Of a DNA stretch of 64,000 bases, positions 38,334 to 48,132 are shown piece by piece. Source of the DNA: Sinorhizobium arboris LMG 14919 (GTDB lineage Bacteria; Pseudomonadota; Alphaproteobacteria; Rhizobiales; Rhizobiaceae); contig NZ_ATYB01000014.1 of NCBI RefSeq assembly GCF_000427465.1, positions 2,917,058-2,981,057 of the forward strand. The letters are read 5' to 3'. Position numbers and translations under genes: made by a program. The first letter of the stretch is position 1; each line of letters begins with the position of its first letter. The notes beneath the pieces were generated by a model that had not been told where the DNA came from, ran no database searches, and saw only the letters and a list, made by a program, of their open reading frames with translations.

Positions 38334-41213
38334 CTATTCCGCCGCCTCCAGCTTGCCGGCAATGCGGCGTGACTGGCGGGCCTGCTCGTCATAGTCCCGC
38401 TGCCAGTCGGAGGGACCGTTCGACGGCGAAACCTGCACCGCAGTCACCTTGTATTCCGGGCAGTTGGTTGCCCAGTCGCTGAAGTCCGTGGTGATGACGT
38501 TCGCCTGCGTCGACGGATGATGGAAGGTCGTATAGACGACACCCGGCGCGACGCGGTCGGTGATCAGGGCCCGGAGCGTCGTATCGCCCGAGCGGCTGGC
38601 GAGCCTGACCCAGTCGCCGTCGCGAATGCCGCGCTGCTCGGCGTCGTGGGGGTGGATCTCCAACCGGTCTTCCGCATGCCAGACGACGTTCTCCGTGCGC
38701 CGCGTCTGAGCGCCCACATTGTACTGGCTGAGAATACGGCCGGTCGTCAGAAGCAGCGGAAAGCGCGGGCCCGTCCGCTCGTCGGTCGGCACGTATTCGG
38801 TGCGGATGAACTTGCCCTTGCCACGCACGAAGCCGTCGATATGCATGATCGGCGAGCCGAGCGGCGCCTGTTCATTGCACGGCCACTGCACCGAGCCCAT
38901 TTTCTCCAGATAGTCGTAGGAGACCATGGCGAAGCTCGGTGTCGTCGCCGCGATCTCGTCCATGATTTCGGATGGATGGCGATAGTTCCAGTCAAGCCCC
39001 ATGGCTTGCGCCATCTTCTGCGTCACCTCCCAATCGGCATAGCCGTTCTTCGGGCGCATGACGCGCCGGACGCGGTTGATGCGGCGCTCGGCATTGGTAA
39101 AGGTTCCGTCCTTTTCTAGGAAGGTCGAGCCCGGCAGGAAGACATGGGCGTAGTTGGCGGTCTCGTTGAGGAAGAGATCGTGCACCACGACGCATTCCAT
39201 CGCCGCGAGGCCGGCGGCGACGTGCTTCGTATCCGGGTCGGATTGCAGGATGTCCTCGCCCTGGACATAGAGGCCCTTGAAGGTGCCCTCGACGGCGGCG
39301 TCGAGCATGTTGGGGATGCGCAGGCCCGGCTCCTCGTTGAGCGTTACGCCCCAGAGCTTCTCGAAGGTTTCGCGCGTGGCATCGTCCGAGATGTGGCGAT
39401 AGCCCGGAAGCTCGTGCGGGAAGGAGCCCATGTCACAGGAGCCCTGGACGTTGTTCTGGCCGCGCAACGGATTGACGCCCACCCCCGGCCGGCCGATGTT
39501 GCCGGTGAGCATGGCGAGGTTGGCGATCGCCATCACCGTCGTCGAGCCCTGGCTGTGTTCGGTGACGCCAAGGCCGTAATAGATCGCGCCATTGCCGCCG
39601 GTAGCGTAAAGCCGCGCAGCCCCGCGCACCAGGTCGGCCGGAACGCCGGTATAGGCTTCGGTCGCCTCCGGGCTGTGGTGGGGCTCGGCCACGAAGGCCG
39701 CCCAGTCTTCATATTCGGACCAGTCGCAGCGCTCCCGGATGAAGGCTTCGTCGGCGAGGCCTTCCGTGACGATGACATGTGCCAGTGCCGTCAGGATGGC
39801 GACGTTGGTGCCGGGCTTCAGCGGCAGATGGTAGGATGCCTCGACATGGGCGGAGCGGACGAGATCGATCCGGCGCGGATCGATGACGATCAGCTTGGCG
39901 CCCTGGCGCAGCCGCTTCTTCAGCCGCGAGGCGAAGACCGGATGGCCGTCGGTCGGGTTGGCGCCGATAATGACGGCAACGTCGGTATTGTCGACGCTGT
40001 CGAAATTCTGCGTTCCGGCGGAGGTGCCGAAGGCCTGGCCGAGACCGTAACCGGTCGGTGAGTGGCAGACTCGGGCGCAGGTGTCGACGTTGTTGTTGCG
40101 GAAGCCGGCGCGCACCAGCTTCTGCACCAGATAGGTTTCCTCGTTGGTGCAGCGCGACGACGTGATGCCGCCGACGGAATCGCGCCCGTACTGGTACTGG
40201 ATGCGGCGGAACTCGGAGGCTACATGCGCGAAAGCCTCGTCCCAGGTGACCTCGCGCCAGGGATCGGTGACCTTTTCGCGGATCATCGGATTGAGGACGC
40301 GATCCTTGTGATTGGAATAACCATAGGCGAAGCGGCCCTTGACGCAGGAATGACCGCGGTTCGCCTGGCCGTCCTTCCAGGGCACCATGCGGACCAGCTC
40401 CTCGCCGCGCATTTCCGCCTTGAAGGAGCAGCCGACGCCGCAATAGGCGCAGGTGGTGACGACCGAATGCTCCGGCTGGCCGATCTCGATCACCGACTTC
40501 TCCGTCAGCGTCGCCGTGGGGCAGGCCTGCACGCAGGCGCCGCAGGAGACGCATTCGGAGGAGACGAAATCTTCGTTCATTCCGGCCGATACCCGCGAAT
40601 CGAAGCCGCGGCCGCTGATCGTCAGCGCGAAGGTGCCCTGCACTTCCTCGCAGGCCCGCACGCAGCGCGAACAGACGATACACTTCGCAGGGTCATAGGT
40701 GAAATACGGGTTCGATTCGTCCTTCGGCGCCCATTTGGCGTTGATTTCGCCATTGTTGCGCGCCGTCACATGGTTCTCGCCGTCATAACCGTAACGCACG
40801 TCGCGCAGGCCCACGGCGCCGGCCATGTCCTGCAGCTCGCAATCGCCATTGGCAGCACAGGTGAGGCAGTCGAGCGGATGGTCGGAAATATAGAGTTCCA
40901 TGACGCCGCGGCGGACATCCTTAAGCCGCTGCGTCTGCGTCGAAACGCTGATGCCTGCCGCCACCGGCGTCGTGCAGGAGGCCGGCATGCCGGCGCGCCC
41001 TTCGATTTCGACGAGACAGAGCCGGCAGGAGCCGAAGGCATCCATCATGTCGGAAGCGCAAAGCTTCGGCACCTCGATGCCCGCTTCCATCGCCGCGCGC
41101 ATGATCGACGTGCCTTCCGGCACCGTGATCTCGCGTCCGTCGATCGTCAGCGTCACCAGCTTTTCGGACTTGGAAGCAGGAGTGCCGTAGTCGATTTCAT
41201 GAATGAGAGACAT
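38334..41213 (-). CDS. fdsA: NAD-dependent formate dehydrogenase alpha (molybdenum) subunit
   Basis: 959-aa catalytic subunit oxidising formate to CO2. The N-terminus is NuoG-like with a 2Fe-2S site (CASDMMDAFGSCRLCLVE), a C/H-rich segment, and two 4Fe-4S motifs (CIVCSRCVRACEEVQG, CVSCGACVQACPTATL). A further 4Fe-4S (CAYCGVGCSFKAE) begins the bis-MGD domain. The catalytic pair Cys383-His384 lies in ARVCHSPTGYG. The oxygen-tolerant Fds class uses Cys rather than selenocysteine. The C-terminal dinucleotide-binding domain is complete. It forms a complex with FdsB, FdsG and FdsD in the cytoplasm. Separated from fdsB by a 252-bp repeat-rich spacer, unusual inside this operon. Confidence 0.96.
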   Translation of the reverse strand: MSLIHEIDYGTPASKSEKLVTLTIDGREITVPEGTSIMRAAMEAGIEVPKLCASDMMDAFGSCRLCLVEIEGRAGMPASCTTPVAAGISVSTQTQRLKDVRRGVMELYISDHPLDCLTCAANGDCELQDMAGAVGLRDVRYGYDGENHVTARNNGEINAKWAPKDESNPYFTYDPAKCIVCSRCVRACEEVQGTFALTISGRGFDSRVSAGMNEDFVSSECVSCGACVQACPTATLTEKSVIEIGQPEHSVVTTCAYCGVGCSFKAEMRGEELVRMVPWKDGQANRGHSCVKGRFAYGYSNHKDRVLNPMIREKVTDPWREVTWDEAFAHVASEFRRIQYQYGRDSVGGITSSRCTNEETYLVQKLVRAGFRNNNVDTCARVCHSPTGYGLGQAFGTSAGTQNFDSVDNTDVAVIIGANPTDGHPVFASRLKKRLRQGAKLIVIDPRRIDLVRSAHVEASYHLPLKPGTNVAILTALAHVIVTEGLADEAFIRERCDWSEYEDWAAFVAEPHHSPEATEAYTGVPADLVRGAARLYATGGNGAIYYGLGVTEHSQGSTTVMAIANLAMLTGNIGRPGVGVNPLRGQNNVQGSCDMGSFPHELPGYRHISDDATRETFEKLWGVTLNEEPGLRIPNMLDAAVEGTFKGLYVQGEDILQSDPDTKHVAAGLAAMECVVVHDLFLNETANYAHVFLPGSTFLEKDGTFTNAERRINRVRRVMRPKNGYADWEVTQKMAQAMGLDWNYRHPSEIMDEIAATTPSFAMVSYDYLEKMGSVQWPCNEQAPLGSPIMHIDGFVRGKGKFIRTEYVPTDERTGPRFPLLLTTGRILSQYNVGAQTRRTENVVWHAEDRLEIHPHDAEQRGIRDGDWVRLASRSGDTTLRALITDRVAPGVVYTTFHHPSTQANVITTDFSDWATNCPEYKVTAVQVSPSNGPSDWQRDYDEQARQSRRIAGKLEAAE

Positions 41214-41465
41214 TTAGGGCCTCCTGAGACATTGCGTTCGGGGCGATTGCCGACTCTGCCGTCCGCCCCTCATCCGGCTGCCGCCACCTTCTCCCCGCAG
41301 CCGGGGAGAAGGGATATGCGGCGCCGTCTTGCTCAACCGCTGCCGCCCCACAGGGGGTGTTCTCTCTCCCCGCGCGCGGGGAGAGGGTTAATCCTCGGGT
41401 CAAACCCGAGGAGAGGGGCATCCCATCATAAGGGGTGAGGGGCAAATCTCGACGTGCAAGGCGCA
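41214..41465. repeat. RIME-like repeat spacer with three hairpins inside the fds operon
   Basis: Three near-adjacent perfect stems: CCTTCTCCCCG / CGGGGAGAAGG (41287-41312, 4-nt loop), the 22-bp palindrome CTCTCCCCGCG-CGCGGGGAGAG (41364-41385), and CCTCGGGT-caa-ACCCGAGG (41393-41411). Flanking words such as CCCCTCATCCGGCTGCCGCCACCTTCTCCCC are typical of rhizobial intergenic mosaic elements. No gene is present. It could terminate, attenuate or stabilise the fds transcript between fdsB and fdsA. Confidence 0.7.
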
Positions 41466-43018
<1,553 letters not shown>

Positions 43019-43022
<4 letters not shown>

Positions 43023-43498
43023 CGCCGCGCCTCCGCAACCAGCGCGTCGATCGCCGTATCGTCGAGCCGCGCATGGACCTCGCCGTCGAGCATCGCCGAC
43101 GGCGAGCAGGAACAGAGCCCAAGACAATAGACGGGCTCCAGCGTCACGGCGCCGTCCGGCGTCGTCTCGTGGAAATCGATCCCGAGAAGCGCCTTGGCGC
43201 GTTCCGCAAGCCGGTCACCGCCCATCGACTGGCAGGCCTCCGCGCGACAGAGCTTCAGCACATGGCGTCCCGCCGGGTGCTCGCGGAAGTCGTGATAGAA
43301 GGTGACGACGCCGTAGACCTCGGCACGCGACAGATTGAGTTCGCGCGCAATCAACGGCAGGCTCTCCTCCGGCACGTAGCCGAACTCGTCCTGGATTTCG
43401 TGCAGAATGGGAAGGAGCGGGCCTTCAAGCACCTTGAGTTCGCCGACGATCGCCAGCGTCCGTTCGGTCACGTCTGCGCGCGGCAGATGGATATTCAC
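43019..43498 (-). CDS. fdsG: NAD-dependent formate dehydrogenase gamma (2Fe-2S) subunit
   Basis: 159-aa NuoE-like thioredoxin-fold subunit with one 2Fe-2S cluster; ligands lie in LCRAEACQSMGG and YCLGLCSCSPS. The start is a GTG at 43498, preceded by GGGAGGG; the open frame continues upstream without homology. First gene of the operon, 171 bp downstream of a LysR-type regulator in the same direction. Confidence 0.93.
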
Positions 43499-43658
43499 TG
43501 AGGAGCCCTCCCGGCTCGCGGCACGCCGGGGTTTGTCCTGCCGTCGTCGCGCCGCCGTCTCGATCACATGGCAAAGGTCGAATGTTTCACGCCCTTTACC
43601 CATGAAACAAGCTTCGCGCTTATGCTCACGGGGGTCAATAATGCTGTTCCGTTGGTTG

Positions 43659-43673
43659 ATAGAAAATTTCTAT
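43659..43673. promoter_or_regulatory. LysR-type T-N11-A box in the fds promoter region
   Basis: ATAGAAA-A-TTTCTAT is a perfect 7-bp-arm inverted repeat containing the LysR T-N11-A motif. It overlaps the stop codon of the upstream regulator gene and lies about 160 bp ahead of fdsG, so it is the best candidate binding site for that regulator. Confidence 0.55.
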
Positions 43674-44566
43674 TGAGCCTTGTTGCGCTCACCGAGGATG
43701 CGCGCTTCGTGCAGCAGCGCCGAGACAAGCGGAGTGAACGGCTCGCGATAGGTAGCGACGAGGCCGACCGTGTGGCGGACATCCGGATCGATGATCGGGA
43801 TCATCCGGATATCTTCGTGAAAACCGAAGGATTTCGCGACGTTATATGGCATTATGCTCGCCCAGCGGCCGGTGCGGACATGGGAGAAAAGCACGATCAT
43901 CGAATTCGATTCGAGCGTCGGGTTTGCGACCGCGCCCGCCTCGGAAAAGTGCTGGTTGATGATGCGGCGGTTCTGCATGTCGGCCGTCAATAGACAAAGC
44001 CTAATGTCGCTGACTTCCTTCCAGGTCACGCTTTCGCGATCCGACAGCGGTGTGCCGGCGGCGGTAACCAGATGATATTGCTCCATCTGCAGCGGCACGC
44101 TCGTCACCCGGCCGAGCGGCTCGTTCTCCAGGTAGGTCAGACCGGCATCGATCTCCAGGTTTTCGAGGAGCGCGAGAATCTGCAGCGATGTGGTCGAAAG
44201 CACCGAGAAGGTGACGTCCGGGTGCTTCTCCTGAAATGGCGCAGTGATCAGCGGCACCATGGAGAGCGTCGTCGGCACCGCGGCCAGACGGATATGCCCG
44301 GAGAGACCCTTTCGTGCGGCACGCATCTCTTCGCGCATGGTGCGCGTGTCGCTGACGATCCGCCGCGCCCATTCCAGCACCCGCTGTCCCTCGGGCGTCA
44401 GTCCCTGGAAGCGCGAGCCGCGATTAACCAGAATGACGCCGAGTTGTTCTTCGAGCTGACGGATCGCCGCCGAAAGCGTCGGCTGCGTTACCCCGCATTC
44501 CTCCGCCGCTCGGCCGAAATGCCTTTCGCGGGCGAGTGCGAGAAAGAATTCCAGCTTGTCGATCAT
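43670..44566 (-). CDS. LysR-family regulator, probable formate dehydrogenase regulator
   Basis: 298-aa LysR-type regulator. The HTH is at residues 1-60 (MIDKLEFFLALARERHFGRA, then GVTQPTLSAAIRQLEEQLG). The effector domain is at about 90-295. It lies directly upstream of fdsG in the same orientation, as FdsR does in other bacteria, which supports a role in formate-responsive control of fds. A LysR-type inverted repeat overlaps its stop codon. The effector is unknown. Confidence 0.88.
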   Translation of the reverse strand: MIDKLEFFLALARERHFGRAAEECGVTQPTLSAAIRQLEEQLGVILVNRGSRFQGLTPEGQRVLEWARRIVSDTRTMREEMRAARKGLSGHIRLAAVPTTLSMVPLITAPFQEKHPDVTFSVLSTTSLQILALLENLEIDAGLTYLENEPLGRVTSVPLQMEQYHLVTAAGTPLSDRESVTWKEVSDIRLCLLTADMQNRRIINQHFSEAGAVANPTLESNSMIVLFSHVRTGRWASIMPYNVAKSFGFHEDIRMIPIIDPDVRHTVGLVATYREPFTPLVSALLHEARILGERNKAQ

Positions 44567-44584
44567 TCGCGGCCTTCAGATTTG

Positions 44585-44645
44585 TCCTCACCCCAGCCCT
44601 CTCCCCGGGGAGAAGATGCCGGCAGACGGATAAGGGGCATTGCAT
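44585..44645. repeat. RIME-like repeat fragment
   Basis: The 80-bp spacer between the LysR gene and the SDR gene contains CCTCACCCCAGCCCTCTCCCC and the perfect palindrome TCTCCCCGGGGAGA (44600-44613), matching words in the spacer inside the fds operon. No gene. Confidence 0.5.
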
Positions 44646-44646
44646 C

Positions 44647-45417
44647 CTAACAGATCAATTGCCCGCCATTCACCTCCAGGACCTGGCCGGTGATGTAGCC
44701 GGAAAGCGCGTGCGAAGCCAGGAAGAGATAGGCTGGCGTGCAATCCTCGGCGGTCCCCAGCCGGCCGAGCGGGATCGTCTTGCGCGTCGCCTCCAGCTTC
44801 TCCGGCGTCGAATAGCGCTCGTGGAAATCGGTCGCGATGGTGCCCGGCGAGACGCAGTTGACGCGGATGCCTTCCGGCGCAAGTTCACGCGCCAGCGCCT
44901 TCGAATAGGTCGCGACGAAGGCCTTGGTGGCGGAGTAGATCGAAGAGCCCGGACTGCCGCCCATGCGCGCCGAGATCGAAACGGTGTTGACGATCGCCGC
45001 ATGCGTGCCCTTGCGCAGGAGCGGCAGCATCGCCCGGGTCATCTCCACCACCGAGGTCTGGTTAAGCTGCACGACCGCGCGATATTGCTCGTCGGTGAGG
45101 CCGGCCGCCGGAAAACGCCCGACCATGGTGCCGGCATTGTTGACGAGCACGTCGATACTGTCGAAACGGCTTCTTACGATCTCGGCGAAGCTTTCGACGC
45201 CCCCCTCGGAAAGGAAATCCGCCGCCGCCAGGAACGCCCTGCCCTCGGTCGCTGCAAGATCGAGAAACTCCGGGCGATCCGCCGCAATCGTTCGCCCCAT
45301 ATGCACCAGCACGCGGGCACCACAGTCCAGGAACTGCCGCGCGACCTCGAGGCCTATGCCCCTCCCGCCGCCGGTAACCACCACGTTCATGCCCTTGAAC
45401 AAGGCCGGATGATACAT
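44647..45417 (-). CDS. SDR-family NAD(P)-dependent oxidoreductase
   Basis: 256-aa classical short-chain dehydrogenase/reductase. The cofactor motif TGGGRGIGLEVA lies near residues 15-26. NNAGTMVG follows, then the catalytic Ser (VSISARMG) and YSATKAF carrying the YxxxK pair, and a C-terminal GYITGQVLEVNGGQ. The ATG at 45417 has a GGGAGGAG ribosome site. It is divergent from glpR with a 162-bp spacer, so it could share regulation with the glycerol genes. Substrate unknown. Confidence 0.88.
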   Translation of the reverse strand: MYHPALFKGMNVVVTGGGRGIGLEVARQFLDCGARVLVHMGRTIAADRPEFLDLAATEGRAFLAAADFLSEGGVESFAEIVRSRFDSIDVLVNNAGTMVGRFPAAGLTDEQYRAVVQLNQTSVVEMTRAMLPLLRKGTHAAIVNTVSISARMGGSPGSSIYSATKAFVATYSKALARELAPEGIRVNCVSPGTIATDFHERYSTPEKLEATRKTIPLGRLGTAEDCTPAYLFLASHALSGYITGQVLEVNGGQLIC

Positions 45418-45532
45418 GCTCGCACTCCTCCCGGTAACGTCAGACTGCCGTGCCCCTCCGATTACAGCGCCATCAGGTGCGCGCCGCAACGAAAATCGAA
45501 CGCGTTTCGGATTCCTATTCTGAAATTGCGCC

Positions 45533-45570
45533 GCTTTCGTTTTTGCATATTATGAAAGAAAACGAAAAGC
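45533..45570. promoter_or_regulatory. Inverted repeat over the glpR promoter (candidate GlpR operator)
   Basis: GCTTTCGTTTT (45533-45543) and AAAACGAAAAGC (45559-45570) form inverted arms (one inserted base) flanking a TATTAT -10-like sequence at 45548-45553. TTTCG/CGAAA half-sites are typical of DeoR/GlpR-family operators, and the same words recur upstream of glpD. This suggests autorepression. Confidence 0.5.
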
Positions 45571-45579
45571 GAGGGGCGG

Positions 45580-46344
45580 ATGTATCTGACCGGACGACAG
45601 GCGGAGATTTTGGAACTGGCAAAAACGGAAGGCCGCGTGCTGGTCGAGGACTTGGCGCATCGCTTCTCCGTGACGCCACAGACGATCCGCAAGGATCTGA
45701 ACGATCTCTGCGACGCCAGGGTCTTGAACCGCATTCACGGCGGCGCCATCTTTCCGAGCGGCAAGGAGAACGTCAAATACGAATCCCGCCGTCAGATAGC
45801 CGCGGCGGAGAAGCAGGCGATCGGCCGCGCAGCGGCCGCCCTCATCCCCGACAATTCCTCGCTCTTCATCAATATCGGCACCACGACGGAAGCAGTGGGA
45901 GAGGCACTTCTCGACCACAAGGAACTGATGGTCATCACTAATAACATCAACGTAGCCAACAGGTTGCGGGTCTTCCCCTCGATCGAGGTGGTGATTGCCG
46001 GCGGGGTCGTGCGCGGCTCCGACGGCGGCATCGTCGGAGAGGCCGCCGTCGACTTCATCAGGCAGTTCAAGGTGGATTTCGCGGTGATCGGTGCCTCGGC
46101 GATCGACCCGGACGGAGCCCTGCTCGATTTCGATTATCGCGAAGTGAAAGTTGCGCAGGCCATCATCGCCAATGCGCGCCACGTCATCCTCGTTTCGGAT
46201 TCGACGAAGTTCGAACGCACCGCGCCGGTGCGTATCGGCCACATCTCGCAGGTGCAGACCTTCATCACCGATCGCTGTATTATTGAAAACGTTAGGAAAA
46301 TCTGCGCCGACCAGGATGTGCGACTGGTCGAAACCGAAGCCTGA
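45580..46344 (+). CDS. glpR: DeoR-family glycerol regulon repressor GlpR
   Basis: 254-aa DeoR-family regulator. The N-terminal HTH lies at about residues 4-58 (RQAEILELAKTEGRVLVEDL, then FSVTPQTIRKDLNDL). The sugar-phosphate-sensing domain has FINIGTTTEAVGEAL and DSTKFERTAPVRIG. It is immediately upstream of glpD and the glycerol importer, so glycerol 3-phosphate is the expected inducer. The start codon follows GAGGGGCGG. Confidence 0.92.
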   Translation: MYLTGRQAEILELAKTEGRVLVEDLAHRFSVTPQTIRKDLNDLCDARVLNRIHGGAIFPSGKENVKYESRRQIAAAEKQAIGRAAAALIPDNSSLFINIGTTTEAVGEALLDHKELMVITNNINVANRLRVFPSIEVVIAGGVVRGSDGGIVGEAAVDFIRQFKVDFAVIGASAIDPDGALLDFDYREVKVAQAIIANARHVILVSDSTKFERTAPVRIGHISQVQTFITDRCIIENVRKICADQDVRLVETEA

Positions 46345-46380
46345 TGGGCGGCAAAATTACCGAGGCAAGATTCGGAAGCA

Positions 46381-46414
46381 TTCGTTTGACATTCGAAATG
46401 TTTTCGCTTTAACT
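46381..46414 (+). promoter_or_regulatory. glpD promoter with overlapping GlpR-like half-sites
   Basis: TTGACA (46386-46391), 17-bp spacer, TTAACT (46409-46414). The promoter overlaps repeated TTCG words (ATTCGTTTGACATTCGAAATG, TTTTCGC, and CTTTCGC further down) like those at the glpR promoter. Repression by GlpR is inferred. Confidence 0.5.
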
Positions 46415-46470
46415 GCTTTCACTTTCGCGATTGCATGGATTGGGCAACGCGAGATGTGGAGGGGAACAGA

Positions 46471-47982
46471 GTGTCAGAACAGGCGATCTTCGACGTCTTC
46501 GTCATAGGCGGCGGCATCAACGGATGCGGCATCGCGCGCGATGCGGCCGGCCGGGGATATTCCGTTGCCCTTGCGGAGATGAGCGATTTCGCTTCCGGAA
46601 CGTCTTCCGGCTCGACCAAGCTCATCCATGGCGGCCTGCGCTATCTCGAACATTATGAATTCCGCCTCGTGCGCGAAGCCCTGATGGAGCGCGAAGTGCT
46701 CTGGGCGATGGCGCCGCATGTCATCTGGCCAATGCGCTTCGTGCTGCCGTTCCACAGGGGCGGTCCGCGCTCGGCCTGGTTGATCCGCCTCGGCCTCTTC
46801 CTTTACGATCACATCGGCGGCCGCAAGCTCCTGCCGGCGACGAAGACGCTCGACATGACCCGCGATCCGGCGGGCGCACCGCTGAAGCGCCTGTTTACAA
46901 AAGCCTTCGAATATTCGGACGGCTGGGTCGACGATGCGCGTCTCGTGGTCCTCAACGCCCGCGATGCCGCCGACCGCGGGGCGAGGATAATGCCCCGCAC
47001 CCGCGTCGTTTCGGCGCGCCGCGAGGGCGGCCGATGGGCGATCGAGATCGAGAACATGACGACCGGGGCGCGCGAAACGATACGCGCCCGCATGCTCGTC
47101 AACGCCGCTGGCCCCTGGGTGGACCGGGTGCTCGCCGAAACGGTCGGCAAGAAGGACGTCCGCAATGTCCGGCTGGTCCAGGGCAGCCATATCGTCGTGA
47201 AGAAGAAGTTCGACGACCCGCGCGCCTATTTCTTCCAGAATCCGGACGGGCGGATCATGTTCGCCATTCCCTATCAGAGCGAATTCACGCTGATCGGAAC
47301 CACTGATCGCGATTTCACCGGCAATCCTGCCGACGTGCGCATCAGCGATGCCGAGATCGACTATCTCTGCAGCGCGGCAAGCGAATATTTCAGCGATCCG
47401 GTCGTGAGCGACGATATCGTCTGGACCTATTCCGCCGTGCGGCCTCTTTTCGATGACGGCGCGAGCAAGGCGCAGGAGGCGACCCGCGATTATGTGCTGC
47501 GCGTCGAGAACGGAGAGGCGCCGCTGCTCAACGTCTTCGGCGGAAAGCTCACCACTTATAGGCGGCTTGCGGAATCGGCGCTCGAGAAGATCGGCGAAGC
47601 CATCGGGAACAAGGGCAAGAAGTGGACGGCCGGATCGCATCTTCCGGGCGGCGACTTCCCGGCCGTCGGCTATGAGGACGAGGTCGCGAAACTCAAGGCG
47701 CGCTATCCTTTCCTGGCCGCTTCCCATGCGCGGCGGCTGGTACGGCTCTACGGCACGCGAGCGGCGCAGCTTCTCGGCAGTGCCGCAAGCGAGGTCGATC
47801 TTGGAAGACTTTTCGGCGCGGATCTCTATGCGGCGGAGGTCGATTGGCTCATCGGCCAGGAATGGGCGTTGCGCGCGGAAGACGTGCTTTGGCGCCGTAC
47901 GAAACTGGGACTGAAGTTTTCGCGGGCGCAAATCGCGGAACTGGAGAAATATATGCGCGGCGCGGCCAATGCGGCCGCGTAG
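46471..47982 (+). CDS. glpD: Aerobic glycerol-3-phosphate dehydrogenase
   Basis: 503-aa membrane-associated flavoprotein oxidising glycerol 3-phosphate to dihydroxyacetone phosphate and reducing quinone. The FAD-binding motif VIGGGINGCGIARDAAGRG is at the N-terminus. GSTKLIHGGLRYLEH is the family signature. The C-terminal domain includes KLTTYRRLAESAL. The start is a GTG at 46471 preceded by GGAGGGG; no ATG nearby fits. It follows glpR and leads into the glycerol importer genes. Confidence 0.96.
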   Translation: MSEQAIFDVFVIGGGINGCGIARDAAGRGYSVALAEMSDFASGTSSGSTKLIHGGLRYLEHYEFRLVREALMEREVLWAMAPHVIWPMRFVLPFHRGGPRSAWLIRLGLFLYDHIGGRKLLPATKTLDMTRDPAGAPLKRLFTKAFEYSDGWVDDARLVVLNARDAADRGARIMPRTRVVSARREGGRWAIEIENMTTGARETIRARMLVNAAGPWVDRVLAETVGKKDVRNVRLVQGSHIVVKKKFDDPRAYFFQNPDGRIMFAIPYQSEFTLIGTTDRDFTGNPADVRISDAEIDYLCSAASEYFSDPVVSDDIVWTYSAVRPLFDDGASKAQEATRDYVLRVENGEAPLLNVFGGKLTTYRRLAESALEKIGEAIGNKGKKWTAGSHLPGGDFPAVGYEDEVAKLKARYPFLAASHARRLVRLYGTRAAQLLGSAASEVDLGRLFGADLYAAEVDWLIGQEWALRAEDVLWRRTKLGLKFSRAQIAELEKYMRGAANAAA

Positions 47983-48042
47983 ATCGCATCTGTGATAGTG
48001 GCTCCGTTCGATCCAGATCATGGATGCGATCGAGACTGAAAG

Positions 48043-48092
48043 GGAGCGGGGTGCGGGCGGAAAACCGAAAACAGTTTTCCTCATCCCGCTCC
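48043..48092. repeat. Dispersed palindromic rhizobial repeat, well preserved
   Basis: GGAGCGGGGTG (48043-48053) pairs with CATCCCGCTCC (48082-48092) with one G-U. Inner AAAAC/GTTTT words also pair. It is the same family as the copy at 12023-12073, and lies between glpD and glpS. Confidence 0.6.
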
Positions 48093-48132
48093 GTACCACG
48101 GCTGAAATGCCGTTGGCTGGGTGGAGAATTCA

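Noticed and set aside
41281..41420. CRISPR-like short palindromic repeats in the fds spacer
   Set aside because: The hairpins differ from one another in sequence and spacing and there are no unique equal-length spacers or cas genes. It fits rhizobial mosaic repeats.
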